Assembly (NCBI GenBank): GCA_900315095.1
Contig: OMXS01000015.1
Location: forward strand, 62,001-126,000
Length of the DNA stretch: 64,000 nucleotides
Source of the DNA: an uncultured Prevotellaceae bacterium
GTDB lineage: Bacteria; Bacteroidota; Bacteroidia; Bacteroidales; Bacteroidaceae
Reading direction: 5' to 3'
Below are positions 45,474 to 54,031 of the stretch, one piece after another (the first letter of the stretch is position 1; every line of letters begins with the position of its first letter). Both the position numbers and the translations under genes were made by a program. A model generated the notes under the pieces. That model ran no database searches, had not been told where the DNA came from, and saw nothing but the letters and a program-made list of their open reading frames with translations.

Positions 45474-45516
45474 CTTTTGGAGGAGGTTAGCAGTTGATGC
45501 CAGCCTCCCCTTTTTG
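45474..45516 (+). terminator. Possible terminator after dnaA
   Basis: GGAGG...CCTCC with a partly paired interior, followed by CCTTTTTG. The stem is imperfect. Confidence 0.45.
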
Positions 45517-45610
45517 TTATGTATTTCTTGATGCTATTCTTGCCAACCGTAAGTATCTCCTCTACGTACTCGACGTGTTAGCCTACTTGCGGGGTATTTG
45601 CGAGAATAGA

Positions 45611-46282
45611 CTATGAAAACTTAGAAGATTCCATCATCCTTCGCCACTTCCTGTATCCTAGTATGGCGATGATGACATAAAGTGCATAGAGCGAAGCCTT
45701 GAAAGGAATGTCCTTGTAAAAATAAAGTGCGCATGTCACCACGTCAACTACAATCCAGATGATCCATTGCTCGAGATATTTGCGTGCCAAAGCCCAGATT
45801 CCTACGAAACTAAGTGCCGTGGTGAAGGAGTCGGCAACGGGTACTCGGGAGTCGGTGCAATAGGCAAGGAAGAGGTAGAGTGCACCCCAGATGACGAGTG
45901 TTGCGACGCCCCATATTATCGCCAGTCGCCTGGGGAAATGAGTTATAGACTTTCCTTCTTGTTCATCCTTGTGAAGTAGGGTAGCGGAGTCACTTTCTTC
46001 TTTAGAATTATCACTCCTCTCATTCGCTGGGATGGGTTGAGTGAGAGTCTTTTTTTTCTTTATCCAATGGAAGTACCCATAGATTGTCATTGCCAGATAA
46101 TAGAACTCCATTCCGCAATCGGCGTAGAGTCCTTTCTGGAAGTAAAGCACGATGCCGAGACTCTGCATTACGAAACCCACAGCCCACAGCCAGATGCTCG
46201 CCTTATATTCCAGGAGGATATAAGCGAGGCCTAATGCTGTGGTAAGCATATCAAGCCAGTGGGCGTAGAGAAATTCGGTCAT
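45611..46282 (-). CDS. pnuT: PnuT thiamine transporter (PnuC family)
   Basis: A 223-aa PnuC-family inner-membrane transporter with about seven helices (FLYAHWLDMLTTALGLAYILLEYKASIWLWAVG...GMEFYYLAMTIYGYFHW). An extra hydrophilic loop sits in the middle (about 75-115, rich in Lys and Glu). In this family PnuC takes up nicotinamide riboside and PnuT takes up thiamine. The position directly after a TPP-riboswitch-controlled TonB receptor makes thiamine the likely substrate; in Bacteroidetes this pairing is established. Confidence 0.85.
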   Translation of the reverse strand: MTEFLYAHWLDMLTTALGLAYILLEYKASIWLWAVGFVMQSLGIVLYFQKGLYADCGMEFYYLAMTIYGYFHWIKKKKTLTQPIPANERSDNSKEESDSATLLHKDEQEGKSITHFPRRLAIIWGVATLVIWGALYLFLAYCTDSRVPVADSFTTALSFVGIWALARKYLEQWIIWIVVDVVTCALYFYKDIPFKASLYALYVIIAILGYRKWRRMMESSKFS

Positions 46283-46298
46283 GATGTTTTTTTCAATT

Positions 46299-46362
46299 AT
46301 TCGTTATAACGCTATCCCGAAATAGCGGTATGTCGGAACAACGGTATAACGTTATAACGAAT
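46299..46362. repeat. Nested palindrome between the receptor and pnuT
   Basis: A 13-bp inverted repeat (ATTCGTTATAACG 46299-46311, CGTTATAACGAAT 46350-46362) whose arms are themselves palindromic, with an inner CGCTAT/ATAGCG hairpin at 46310-46327. It lies in the 92-bp gap of the operon. It could be an RNA processing or attenuation site, or a small repetitive element. Confidence 0.8.
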
Positions 46363-46374
46363 AACTTTTGAATG

Positions 46375-48774
46375 TTAGAACTTCAACGAAACGCTTCCCA
46401 TTGCCGTGAAACCAGCGGCAGGGATGAATCCTATCTGATAGTAGCGGTTGTCGTTGGGATGACCGCCGCTCTCGCACAATGCGCTGTAAACCCATCCGCT
46501 CTGAGCGTAACGCTTGTTGAAGATATTGTTCAGATGAGCGCCGAACACCACCTCTTTAAGTCCGAGGAACTTGCGGTCAACATTCAGGGTGTATGTTATG
46601 TTGGCATTCATCACCTCATAAGAAGGCAGCGAGCGGTCTTTGTTCTTCGAGTTGTCGAGATACATGCGGCTTACATATTGTGAGTGGAACACAGCCTGCA
46701 GTCCTTTGTAATGGAAGTTGATGAAGGCATTGCTGATGTTCGACGGCGAGAAGGCGAGAGTTGAGTTGTCATAGTGTATGGTTGTTCTAGCATTCTTGCC
46801 TTTGTCCCAGTCTTCAATCATCTCATCGAAGTCCTTTATCTTGTTGATGCTCAGCGCCGAGTTTACCTCCAAGGACAGCCATGATGTGATGTCGCATCCC
46901 AATGACAGTTCTGCTCCCATGCGGTAAGAGTCCTTGATGTTTGTGGTTAGGTTCTCGCCTATGTCACTCTGCTCACCAGTCTGCACGAACTGGTTCTTGT
47001 AATCCATATAATAGAGGTTGATGCCCAAATGATAGTCAGCCTCGTTGAAGGTGTATCCCATTTCGAAGTCGGTTAGGCTTTCAGCCTTTGGTGCTGGATA
47101 ACTGCCGTTGTCGGTGAAGTTGTTGCGCTCTGGCTCGCGATGACTCAAAGCCACAGATGCGTAAGCGCTGTGTGGCCCTTTGTGGAAACTAACTCCAGCC
47201 TTCGGGTTAAAGAAATCGTATTTCTCGTCGATGTTGAGTTCTTGGTTATAGTATCCGCTGCCTTCCTCATAGAACTTGTCGTTGATGCCGTCAATCTTGT
47301 ATCCCACATGGCGGTATTGCATGTCAGCGAAGACATTGAACATCTCGTTGATGCGGTAAGAAGCCTTCAGGAAAACGTTGCCGTCAAATTTCTTTGCGTC
47401 AGAGTCGTAGTATTTATAATTACCGTCCTTCATGATTGCGTTGTTCAGTTCGTTGTCAGCAATATAGGTAAGATAACCGAAGTGATTGCCATCGAACTGC
47501 TGTGCCGAAAGACCTCCAATGATGTCCCAGTCGCGGTCCTTGTAGTTGATGTTCCAAACCGCTCCGTAAGTGTCTTGCGAAAGTCCCTTCTGTCTTACGA
47601 AGTCGGTTCTTCCCAGTTCGGTGCCGTCAGCCTTTGTGAATGAAAGGCCGAACTTCTTAAGTTTGTTGTTCGGACGGAACTCGTTGTAGTAACCATATCC
47701 GTGAGTGTAGTGTAGCGAGCCGCTCATTACCCAGTTGTCGCTGATGTCCCATGCCGCTGACAGTATGTTGTGGTTCTGCCAGAAGTTATCGGTTGTCTTG
47801 CGCCATGTCGAGCCGTCGTTCAATGTGTATCTCTTAGTGATGTAGTTGCCGTTGGCATCTTTCGCGAAGTTGCCGCTTTCGTCATACACAAGACCTTCGT
47901 AGAGCGAGTTGAAACGGCCGAGCCCCACATTATACATATCCTTGTAGGTTTTGATGCCCGTGTTTGCGCCCCATGTTCCGTCCATCAGACTTAGGTCATC
48001 GTCGCCTGCTGTCACTCCGTTCCATGCCTGACCTGTCTTCTCGAAGTTTCCGATGTTCTTGTATCGGATAACGAAGTTGCGGTCATACCAAGCAAGTCCG
48101 CCGTAGTATGATCCCGAGCGTCCTTGAGTTCCGTGAATGAAGCCGTCGGTGTTGGTCTCGCTATAGGCGCCGTCGAAGATGAAGTGGTTCCATAGCATGC
48201 CTGTAGAGAACGAGGCACCAACGTTGAATGTGTTGTAAGAGCCGTATGAACCTTTCAGTTCGAACGACGGTGTCTGCGCAGGAGTTTTAGATGATAGCGC
48301 AATCGTTCCGCCGAAAGCGCCGTCGCCGTTTGTCGATGTTCCCACGCCGCGTTGTATCTGCACCGAGCCGAGGAGCGAAGCATAAGAGTTCATGTTTGCC
48401 CAGAACACGCACTGGTCTTCAGGAGAGTTGAGTGGCACACCGTCGAGAGTGACGTTGATGCGCGAGTCGCCAGCACCGCGGATGCGCATATATGTTGTGC
48501 CTGTTCCCACTCCGTTCTCGCTCCATGCCAGCACGCCTGGTGTTTGTGCAAAGAGGAACGGTAGTTCCTTGCCAGTCTTGGCGAAGTCGGTGAGTTCCTT
48601 GCGCTTGATGTTCTCAACAGCAAACGGTGCGCCTTTCTGTGCCTTCACGCCGCGCACCACCACCTCTTGCAGTTCTTCCATTCTCAGCGAGTCGGTGTCG
48701 GTTTGTGCCTGTGCCTTCTGCGTACCAAGAGCAATTGCTGCAAGTGATGCAGTCATAAAAATAATCCTTTTCAT
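46375..48774 (-). CDS. TonB-dependent outer-membrane receptor for thiamine
   Basis: A 799-aa TonB-dependent receptor. The signal peptide (MKRIIFMTASLAAIALGTQKAQA) is followed by a short N-terminal segment with the TonB box MEELQEVVVRG, a plug domain (about 60-160, with ENVGTGTTYMRIRGAGDSRINVTLDGVPLN shape) and a 22-strand barrel ending in F (SVSLKF). There is no N-terminal SusC-type carboxypeptidase-like domain, so it is a small-molecule receptor rather than a glycan receptor. The TPP riboswitch immediately upstream identifies thiamine or TPP as the likely substrate. pnuT lies downstream in the same operon. Confidence 0.9.
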   Translation of the reverse strand: MKRIIFMTASLAAIALGTQKAQAQTDTDSLRMEELQEVVVRGVKAQKGAPFAVENIKRKELTDFAKTGKELPFLFAQTPGVLAWSENGVGTGTTYMRIRGAGDSRINVTLDGVPLNSPEDQCVFWANMNSYASLLGSVQIQRGVGTSTNGDGAFGGTIALSSKTPAQTPSFELKGSYGSYNTFNVGASFSTGMLWNHFIFDGAYSETNTDGFIHGTQGRSGSYYGGLAWYDRNFVIRYKNIGNFEKTGQAWNGVTAGDDDLSLMDGTWGANTGIKTYKDMYNVGLGRFNSLYEGLVYDESGNFAKDANGNYITKRYTLNDGSTWRKTTDNFWQNHNILSAAWDISDNWVMSGSLHYTHGYGYYNEFRPNNKLKKFGLSFTKADGTELGRTDFVRQKGLSQDTYGAVWNINYKDRDWDIIGGLSAQQFDGNHFGYLTYIADNELNNAIMKDGNYKYYDSDAKKFDGNVFLKASYRINEMFNVFADMQYRHVGYKIDGINDKFYEEGSGYYNQELNIDEKYDFFNPKAGVSFHKGPHSAYASVALSHREPERNNFTDNGSYPAPKAESLTDFEMGYTFNEADYHLGINLYYMDYKNQFVQTGEQSDIGENLTTNIKDSYRMGAELSLGCDITSWLSLEVNSALSINKIKDFDEMIEDWDKGKNARTTIHYDNSTLAFSPSNISNAFINFHYKGLQAVFHSQYVSRMYLDNSKNKDRSLPSYEVMNANITYTLNVDRKFLGLKEVVFGAHLNNIFNKRYAQSGWVYSALCESGGHPNDNRYYQIGFIPAAGFTAMGSVSLKF

Positions 48775-48834
48775 TTTTACCTTAAACTAGAATAATTAAT
48801 GTTTAAAGGGGAGTGTCAATTGTGATACCAATTG

Positions 48835-48921
48835 AGTCTGTCGTTCATCCCTACGCCGGCATTACCCGGATCAGGTTTGAGGGTCTAATCTCAGCCCGCC
48901 CACGGCGGACACCCCTTAACT
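48835..48921 (-). promoter_or_regulatory. TPP riboswitch
   Basis: On the minus strand the conserved blocks read GGGGTGT, GGCTGAGATT, GACCC, ACCTGATCCGGGTAATGCCG and GCGTAGGGA, in order and at normal spacing, which is the thi-box aptamer. A TPP-bound state would repress the downstream receptor and PnuT. Just downstream (48817-48836) lies a TCAATTG/CAATTGA hairpin, and 48806-48816 (plus strand AAAGGGGAGTG) is complementary to the aptamer's own start, so an expression platform with alternative pairing is likely. Confidence 0.93.
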
Positions 48922-49032
48922 TACATTTTGTAAATCGGGTGCAAAAGTATATAAAAATCTTAATATATCCAAATCCTGACACATAAAGATTTTGTGCATT
49001 TCATCAAGGCAATAAAAATCTTATACAAATAA

Positions 49033-49064
49033 TTTGTTTTATATGGCGAAATGATGTATTTTTG
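49033..49064 (+). promoter_or_regulatory. Promoter of the Kelch-AraC gene
   Basis: TTTG (49033-49036), 20 nt, TATTTTTG (49057-49064). It overlaps the TTG at 49062, so translation must begin later. Confidence 0.75.
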
Positions 49065-49073
49065 CAAAACGTA

Positions 49074-50810
49074 ATGAAAACTGTTGTTTTACGAATGAAA
49101 TTAAATCTCCTGCATCATAGAAGGCTGTTGCTCTCGAAAAGCATGTTGCTTTTCTTCTTCCTCATGGCTGTTTTGCCCATGATGGCGCAAAAGCTGTCTG
49201 TGACTGCATGTCCTCAGCAGAAGATTGAAGCGGTGCGCCTGCCCGACCTTAATGTTCCGCGAGGCGGCCATTGTGCTTTCTTTGTGAATGGCGAGGTGGT
49301 TCTCGTAGGCGGTCACACCACAGGCTTCGTGCCAACCGCCACTGCCGAGTATCTGAAAGACGGCAAATGGCACCTGGTAAAGACAGCATACGAACACGAC
49401 GACGGTTTCGGTGTCGTTTTGAAGTCGGGCAAAGTGCTCATAGCGGGTGGTCACGAGAAGAGCCTAGGCATCGGCCAAACCTTCCCTACAGAGTATTACA
49501 ACCCTGCAGACCATAGTTTCGAGGGCTTCGGTTGTCTTGACAAGAAGCGTGCGTTGGCTCAGGTGCTGGAGATGGACAACGGCAATGTGGTCATTGCAGG
49601 CAACTGGTATCATACCGACGGCATAGAGATTTTCGACGGGAAGGCATCATTCACTCTTGTCAACGACATAGACTCGGGCATGGTGAGGCCGTACATCTTC
49701 CAGACTTCTGCAGACGACGTAGTGGTCTTCGGCGACCAGAACAATTACGGCAAACGCAGGCAGAATCTTGCATACCGTATTAAGGGCGAGTCTTTCAGCG
49801 TGCCTCTTTTCGACGAGTGGCATCCTTATATGTGTTTTGAAAGGAAGAGCGACAGCGAGAGTTTTGTTGGTGACAGGCAAAAGGACGTTTATGCCTATCT
49901 CTTCCCTGTGAAGAATGATGACGGACAATATGCAATAGCCAAGATGAATAGCGTGAAAGGCCAGTCTGCGCCAGACTTCTCGCTTCTTCCTGCAAAGCAT
50001 TCGATACCTACGAAAAGCCAGTGGGGCAAGGAGATATTCTATTCCAGTTCGATAATGGTTGACAAGAACACCGGCAAGGGGTATCTAACGGGAATTGATA
50101 AAGACAGTCGCTTCTATGTGCTATGTATTAATAATGTACGCGCTGAGAAAGACATTACCTACACACTTTATTATACCGACCCGCTCGAAGATGCCGGTTG
50201 TGCGACGCCAGTGCTTACCGATGACGGTAACATCGTTATTGCTGGCGGCATCACCGATTCCAATTTCTATCCCAAGTCATCTGCATACATGCTCTGCTTG
50301 AGTGGCAAGAATGCGGCGTTCACAAGGTCGGCAGGATATTTGCCCTGGATTGTTCTGGGGGCTCTGTTGCTCTTGTCCGCCGTGCTTTATAAAGTTCTAT
50401 TCCGCAAGAAGCAAGAGGAGGCTCCCGTAGAGGAACCGTCCGATGCATCCGATGGCAACGAGACGGAGAAACATCTTGTTCAGCGCATCTGCACATTGAT
50501 GGACACCGAACAGCCATATCTGCTTAGTGACCTTAAACTCTCGGATGTCTCGGCGATGCTCTCCACCAACAGCCGCTATGTATCCGAGGCCATCAAGAAC
50601 CAGCGCGGATGCTCGTTCACACAGTTCGTCAACGGCTATCGTGTGGAGTATGCCAAGAAGATGCTCCTCAGCCAGCCCGACCGCAAGATGACCGAAGTGA
50701 TTTCTGCATCCGGATTCTCTGGCGAGTCTTCATTCTTCCGCATTTTCAAGAGTTTCACGGGTCTTACACCAGGCGAATGGATAGCGCAGAACAATAAAGG
50801 CGAGGCATGA
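49074..50810 (+). CDS. Membrane-spanning Kelch-type sensor with cytoplasmic AraC DNA-binding domain
   Basis: A one-protein sensor and regulator. Start ATG 49074 gives 578 aa; ATG 49095 is also possible. An uncleaved-type or signal-anchor start (LLLSKSMLLFFFLMAVLPMMAQK) is followed by about 370 residues of Kelch-like blades with repeated VVLVGGHT, VLIAGGHEK, VVIAGNW, VVVFGD and IVIAGGI strands, a likely beta-propeller in the periplasm. One membrane helix is LPWIVLGALLLLSAVLYKVLF, followed by RKKQ. The last 100 residues form an AraC-type double helix-turn-helix (LSDVSAMLSTNSRYVSEAIKNQRG and MTEVISASGFSGESSFFRIFKSFTGLTPGEW). It is placed to control the adjacent secreted array. It lacks a histidine kinase, so it differs from hybrid two-component regulators. 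Confidence 0.85.
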   Translation: MKTVVLRMKLNLLHHRRLLLSKSMLLFFFLMAVLPMMAQKLSVTACPQQKIEAVRLPDLNVPRGGHCAFFVNGEVVLVGGHTTGFVPTATAEYLKDGKWHLVKTAYEHDDGFGVVLKSGKVLIAGGHEKSLGIGQTFPTEYYNPADHSFEGFGCLDKKRALAQVLEMDNGNVVIAGNWYHTDGIEIFDGKASFTLVNDIDSGMVRPYIFQTSADDVVVFGDQNNYGKRRQNLAYRIKGESFSVPLFDEWHPYMCFERKSDSESFVGDRQKDVYAYLFPVKNDDGQYAIAKMNSVKGQSAPDFSLLPAKHSIPTKSQWGKEIFYSSSIMVDKNTGKGYLTGIDKDSRFYVLCINNVRAEKDITYTLYYTDPLEDAGCATPVLTDDGNIVIAGGITDSNFYPKSSAYMLCLSGKNAAFTRSAGYLPWIVLGALLLLSAVLYKVLFRKKQEEAPVEEPSDASDGNETEKHLVQRICTLMDTEQPYLLSDLKLSDVSAMLSTNSRYVSEAIKNQRGCSFTQFVNGYRVEYAKKMLLSQPDRKMTEVISASGFSGESSFFRIFKSFTGLTPGEWIAQNNKGEA

Positions 50811-50851
50811 CAATGTCTTGAATATCTCCTATTTTAGGGCGTTTTATATAG

Positions 50852-50891
50852 AAAACGACTACCAAAACATGAATTGGTAGTCGTTTTTCGT
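50852..50891 (+). terminator. Terminator of the Kelch-AraC gene
   Basis: AAAACGACTACCAA / TTGGTAGTCGTTTT with an 8-nt loop, followed by TCG. Confidence 0.85.
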
Positions 50892-50923
50892 ATTATGGGA
50901 GTGGCCTAATGGCGTTTTGTGTT

Positions 50924-50931
50924 TACCTTTG
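50924..50931 (+). promoter_or_regulatory. -7 box of the secreted-protein operon
   Basis: TACCTTTG, 35 nt before the first ATG (50966). No TTTG lies 19-21 nt upstream; that position reads GGGAGTGG. This fits a promoter that depends on an activator such as the neighbouring AraC protein. Confidence 0.6.
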
Positions 50932-50965
50932 TAAAAATAACATAACTAATTCTTACTAACACTCT

Positions 50966-51955
50966 ATGAAAAAGATTCTATTATCTATCATCGCACTATG
51001 TTGCACGCTTATGGCGGGTGCACAGGACTCCGACCAAATCAGTGCCGTACTTCAGGTAGAAGACCAAACGCCACAAGTCTTTTTTGGCGCCAGTGCTCTG
51101 AAGAGCGCTATTGAGGCAGCCCCTGATCATGGTGGTGTCATCACGCTCACCTCAGGGCAGTTTAATGCAGCCGATATCACCAAGGACGTTATTATCTACG
51201 GTGCCGGTTTCGAGACCGATGCCGAGAAAGGTGTCTTCACGACCAGTATCCGTGGCGATATCAATGTTAACCTGCCAGAAGGCATTTCCGCACCCCATGG
51301 AATTTTTGTTGAGGGCATCTGGGTAACAGGAAACATCAATGTTAAGTCAGCCGTAGACGGCTTCACGCTGTCAAAGAGCAGTTTCAACAACATTGATTTC
51401 GATGCTCCTGCCACCCGTTGCGTGATAACGCAGTCGTATGTCAGGGCTGAGATTATCGACGGTTTTGACCTTTATGTGCAAAACAGTTATGTAAAAGAAC
51501 GTGTTATGGTTATGGATGACGCGAGTTACATACGGCTTGACCATTGTATTTTAACAAGAAATTATGATGATACCTATATGAGTTATACAAATAGAATGCG
51601 TTACAATTGCTCCAACTGCATTGTAACTAACACCAGACCTATGAATATTCAGACATACAACTACTGCATAATGACCGGTGTCAGCAATCTTAATGGTTAT
51701 TCAGCAACTGCCAATAATTATTTCATAAGTATTGCAGACGTTTTTGACGACGGCATAAACAACGCCACCTATAGTGAAGAACGCACATTTGAATTGAAAA
51801 ACCCAACTACCTACATAGGCAGCGACGGCAAGCCTATCGGACCATCGGGAGGAATAGGATGGAACAAGATTCCGAGCACGCCGATAGTCAAGAACCTCGA
51901 CGCAACTGTCAATGGCGCCAGCCTTGAAGTTGACTACGATGCAGAGGTTAGATAA
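50966..51955 (+). CDS. Secreted parallel beta-helix protein, paralogue 1
   Basis: A 329-aa protein with signal peptide MKKILLSIIALCCTLMAGAQ. The mature part carries ALKSAIEAAPDHGGVITLTSG, a pectate-lyase-like start, then repeating strands (HGIFVEGIWVTGNINV, GFTLSKSSFNNIDF, CVITQSYVRAEIID, LDHCILTRN, CIVTNTRPMN) that fit a right-handed beta-helix. It ends GSDGKPIGPSGG...NLDATVNGASLEVDYDAEVR. I see no catalytic residues of known lyases and no T9SS-like tail. It is the first of four tandem paralogues with near-identical signal sequences, each followed by a gap of about 20-35 bp. The role is unknown; surface adhesion or glycan binding is inferred from fold only. Confidence 0.82.
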   Translation: MKKILLSIIALCCTLMAGAQDSDQISAVLQVEDQTPQVFFGASALKSAIEAAPDHGGVITLTSGQFNAADITKDVIIYGAGFETDAEKGVFTTSIRGDINVNLPEGISAPHGIFVEGIWVTGNINVKSAVDGFTLSKSSFNNIDFDAPATRCVITQSYVRAEIIDGFDLYVQNSYVKERVMVMDDASYIRLDHCILTRNYDDTYMSYTNRMRYNCSNCIVTNTRPMNIQTYNYCIMTGVSNLNGYSATANNYFISIADVFDDGINNATYSEERTFELKNPTTYIGSDGKPIGPSGGIGWNKIPSTPIVKNLDATVNGASLEVDYDAEVR

Positions 51956-51978
51956 GAATAATATAAAAAAACAACAAT

Positions 51979-52965
51979 ATGAAAAAGATTCTATTATCAA
52001 TCATCGCATTATGCTGCACATTGGTAGCGGGAGCACAGAACGAGATTATGACCGTTGTGCTTCAGCATGGCAACGATGTGAGCACTTTCACGGGTGCAAA
52101 TGCCTTTATCAATGCAAATGCCCAGGCAGTTGACGGTGATGTTATTACACTTTCAGCAGGTGCATTTAATGTTTCTGATATCACGAAATCCATCTCCGTC
52201 TATGGCGCAGGGTTTGAAAAGGACGCGAACACCAGTACTGAGGTGTCAAAAATCAACGGTCAGTTGAATTTGGGAGTCTCAGGAGGCGAAACCCTCGCCA
52301 ATATCCACTTGGAAGGGATAAGTTTCGGTGCCGCTGTCAACACTAATGTGCCGCTGGAGGGGTTCTTTATGGAAAAGTGCTACGTTAACGGCAACGTCAA
52401 CGTAGGTGAAAACTCGAACACGATGATAAGGAACTGTGTCATTACAGGGGCTATCGCTGGAGGCGACAAAATGGCCAACAACTGTATCATACAAAACTGC
52501 TATGTAGGAGGTGCCATAAACACATTTAACGTGAGCAGCAGCGTCAAGATAGACCATTGCATCACTTGCAATTTCGTGGGGCCTTACTTCTGTACTAACA
52601 GCATCTTCACGTATTATTGGGTCGGTGCATATTATGACCGTGCGGCATTTGCCAACACAGAAGGAGCGGTTGTTCACAACTGTATCTTCAGGAATTTCGA
52701 TTATAACAATCAGGACAAGAATGATTTCCAAAATTGCTTTGCTGTTGACATAAAGAGCATTTTCTCTGATGCGCAAAATGCCACCTATTCTGCTGCACGA
52801 ACCTTCGAAATCCAGCAGCCTGCAACATGGATAGGCAACGACGGCCAGGAGATAGGCATTCGCTATGGATGGAGCAAGGTGCCGAAAATTCCTGCCGTGA
52901 AGAACTTGACCACCACGGTTAGCGGTGAAAACCTTGAAGTAGACTACGATACAGTAGTAAGATAA
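51979..52965 (+). CDS. Secreted parallel beta-helix protein, paralogue 2
   Basis: A 328-aa protein with nearly the same signal peptide as its neighbour (MKKILLSIIALCCTLVAGAQ), and the start NAFINANAQAVDGDVITLSAGAFNVSDITKSISVYGAGFEKD. The coils contain many N-C-x-I and V-H-N-C-I-F units (MIRNCVITGAI, NCIIQNCYVGGAIN, KIDHCITCNFV), typical of beta-helix stacking with inward Asn/Cys ladders. It ends ...VSGENLEVDYDTVVR, aligning to the ends of paralogues 1, 3 and 4. It lacks the PSGG motif (GNDGQEIGIRYGWSKV instead). The middle is diverged from the other copies while both ends are conserved. Confidence 0.82.
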   Translation: MKKILLSIIALCCTLVAGAQNEIMTVVLQHGNDVSTFTGANAFINANAQAVDGDVITLSAGAFNVSDITKSISVYGAGFEKDANTSTEVSKINGQLNLGVSGGETLANIHLEGISFGAAVNTNVPLEGFFMEKCYVNGNVNVGENSNTMIRNCVITGAIAGGDKMANNCIIQNCYVGGAINTFNVSSSVKIDHCITCNFVGPYFCTNSIFTYYWVGAYYDRAAFANTEGAVVHNCIFRNFDYNNQDKNDFQNCFAVDIKSIFSDAQNATYSAARTFEIQQPATWIGNDGQEIGIRYGWSKVPKIPAVKNLTTTVSGENLEVDYDTVVR

Positions 52966-52990
52966 GAATAAAAATAAAAACTAAAATAAT

Positions 52991-54010
52991 ATGAAAAAGA
53001 TTCTGTTATCAATCATCGCGCTCTGCTGCACAATGGCGGTGAGTGCGCAAGGCACAGACGAAATCAGTGCCGTTCTTCAGCATGGGGAAGAAGTGAGTGT
53101 ATACAAAGGCAGCACTGGCCTCCAGCAGGCTTATGCCGCTGCATCCGATGGCGACGTGATAACCCTGAGCAAAGGCACGTTTTACGCAGTAAACATAGAA
53201 AAGTCTCTGACCATTTACGGCGCGGGTTTCGAGGCTAACGAAGAAACGAAAACAGACATAACCACCATCAACGCGACATTAAACGTGGGTAAGGCCGACG
53301 ATGTCATCGAAGGTTTTCACATTGAGGGCGTTAAAATTAACGGCAATCTGGCGTTCACTCAAAAACTGAAGAACTCCACGGTACAGAGATGCTACATTAC
53401 GAGCCACTTGACTTTCGCGAAAGACATAGAGAGCGTGAGAGTGAAGCAATGCCGTGTTGGAGGTGACTTGTCTGGTTCGAAGACCGTTTTGGCCAATGGT
53501 TTGCTAATCACTAATTGCTATGTGTGGGGACTGATAAATTATTTCAGCAACGAGAGCATTGTGAACATAGACCATTCTTTCATAGGGTATCAATACAATA
53601 CTTACTATGATTATAATGATTATAACAATTATGCGCAGTTCTTATGGACGAACAGCATCATCTTCAACCGCGGTCCAAACTATCGTATGGCAACAGGTAA
53701 CTGCGCTACGGTGAAAAACTGCATCGTTGTCAATGGCGGCGGAGGAATTCGCGACAATAATATAATCGAGAACTGCTATTATGTAGACCTCGCCAATCTT
53801 TTTGCCGATGGCACAGATGCCGCCTATGCAGAGGACCGCACATGGAAACTGCAAGACGAAACCACCTATAAAGGCACAGACGGCACTCCTATCGGTCCGT
53901 CGGGCGGTTTTGGCTGGTACAAGGTGCCCTCAACACCTTACGTCAAGGACCTGAACGCTACAGTCAACGGCACCAACCTCGATGTTGACTACGAAGCAGA
54001 TGTAAGATAA
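52991..54010 (+). CDS. Secreted parallel beta-helix protein, paralogue 3
   Basis: A 339-aa protein, signal peptide MKKILLSIIALCCTMAVSAQ, then GLQQAYAAASDGDVITLSKGTFYAVNIEKSLTIYGAGFEAN. The coils carry CYITSHLTF, QCRVGGDLS, NCYVWGLIN, NIDHSFIG and VKNCIVVNGGGGI. A Tyr/Asn/Asp-rich turn (YNTYYDYNDYNNYAQF) interrupts the coils near residue 200. It ends GTDGTPIGPSGGFGWYKVPSTPYVKDLNATVNG...DYEADVR. It follows paralogue 2 by 25 bp. Confidence 0.82.
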   Translation: MKKILLSIIALCCTMAVSAQGTDEISAVLQHGEEVSVYKGSTGLQQAYAAASDGDVITLSKGTFYAVNIEKSLTIYGAGFEANEETKTDITTINATLNVGKADDVIEGFHIEGVKINGNLAFTQKLKNSTVQRCYITSHLTFAKDIESVRVKQCRVGGDLSGSKTVLANGLLITNCYVWGLINYFSNESIVNIDHSFIGYQYNTYYDYNDYNNYAQFLWTNSIIFNRGPNYRMATGNCATVKNCIVVNGGGGIRDNNIIENCYYVDLANLFADGTDAAYAEDRTWKLQDETTYKGTDGTPIGPSGGFGWYKVPSTPYVKDLNATVNGTNLDVDYEADVR

Positions 54011-54031
54011 TAATATAAAAACTATAATGAC

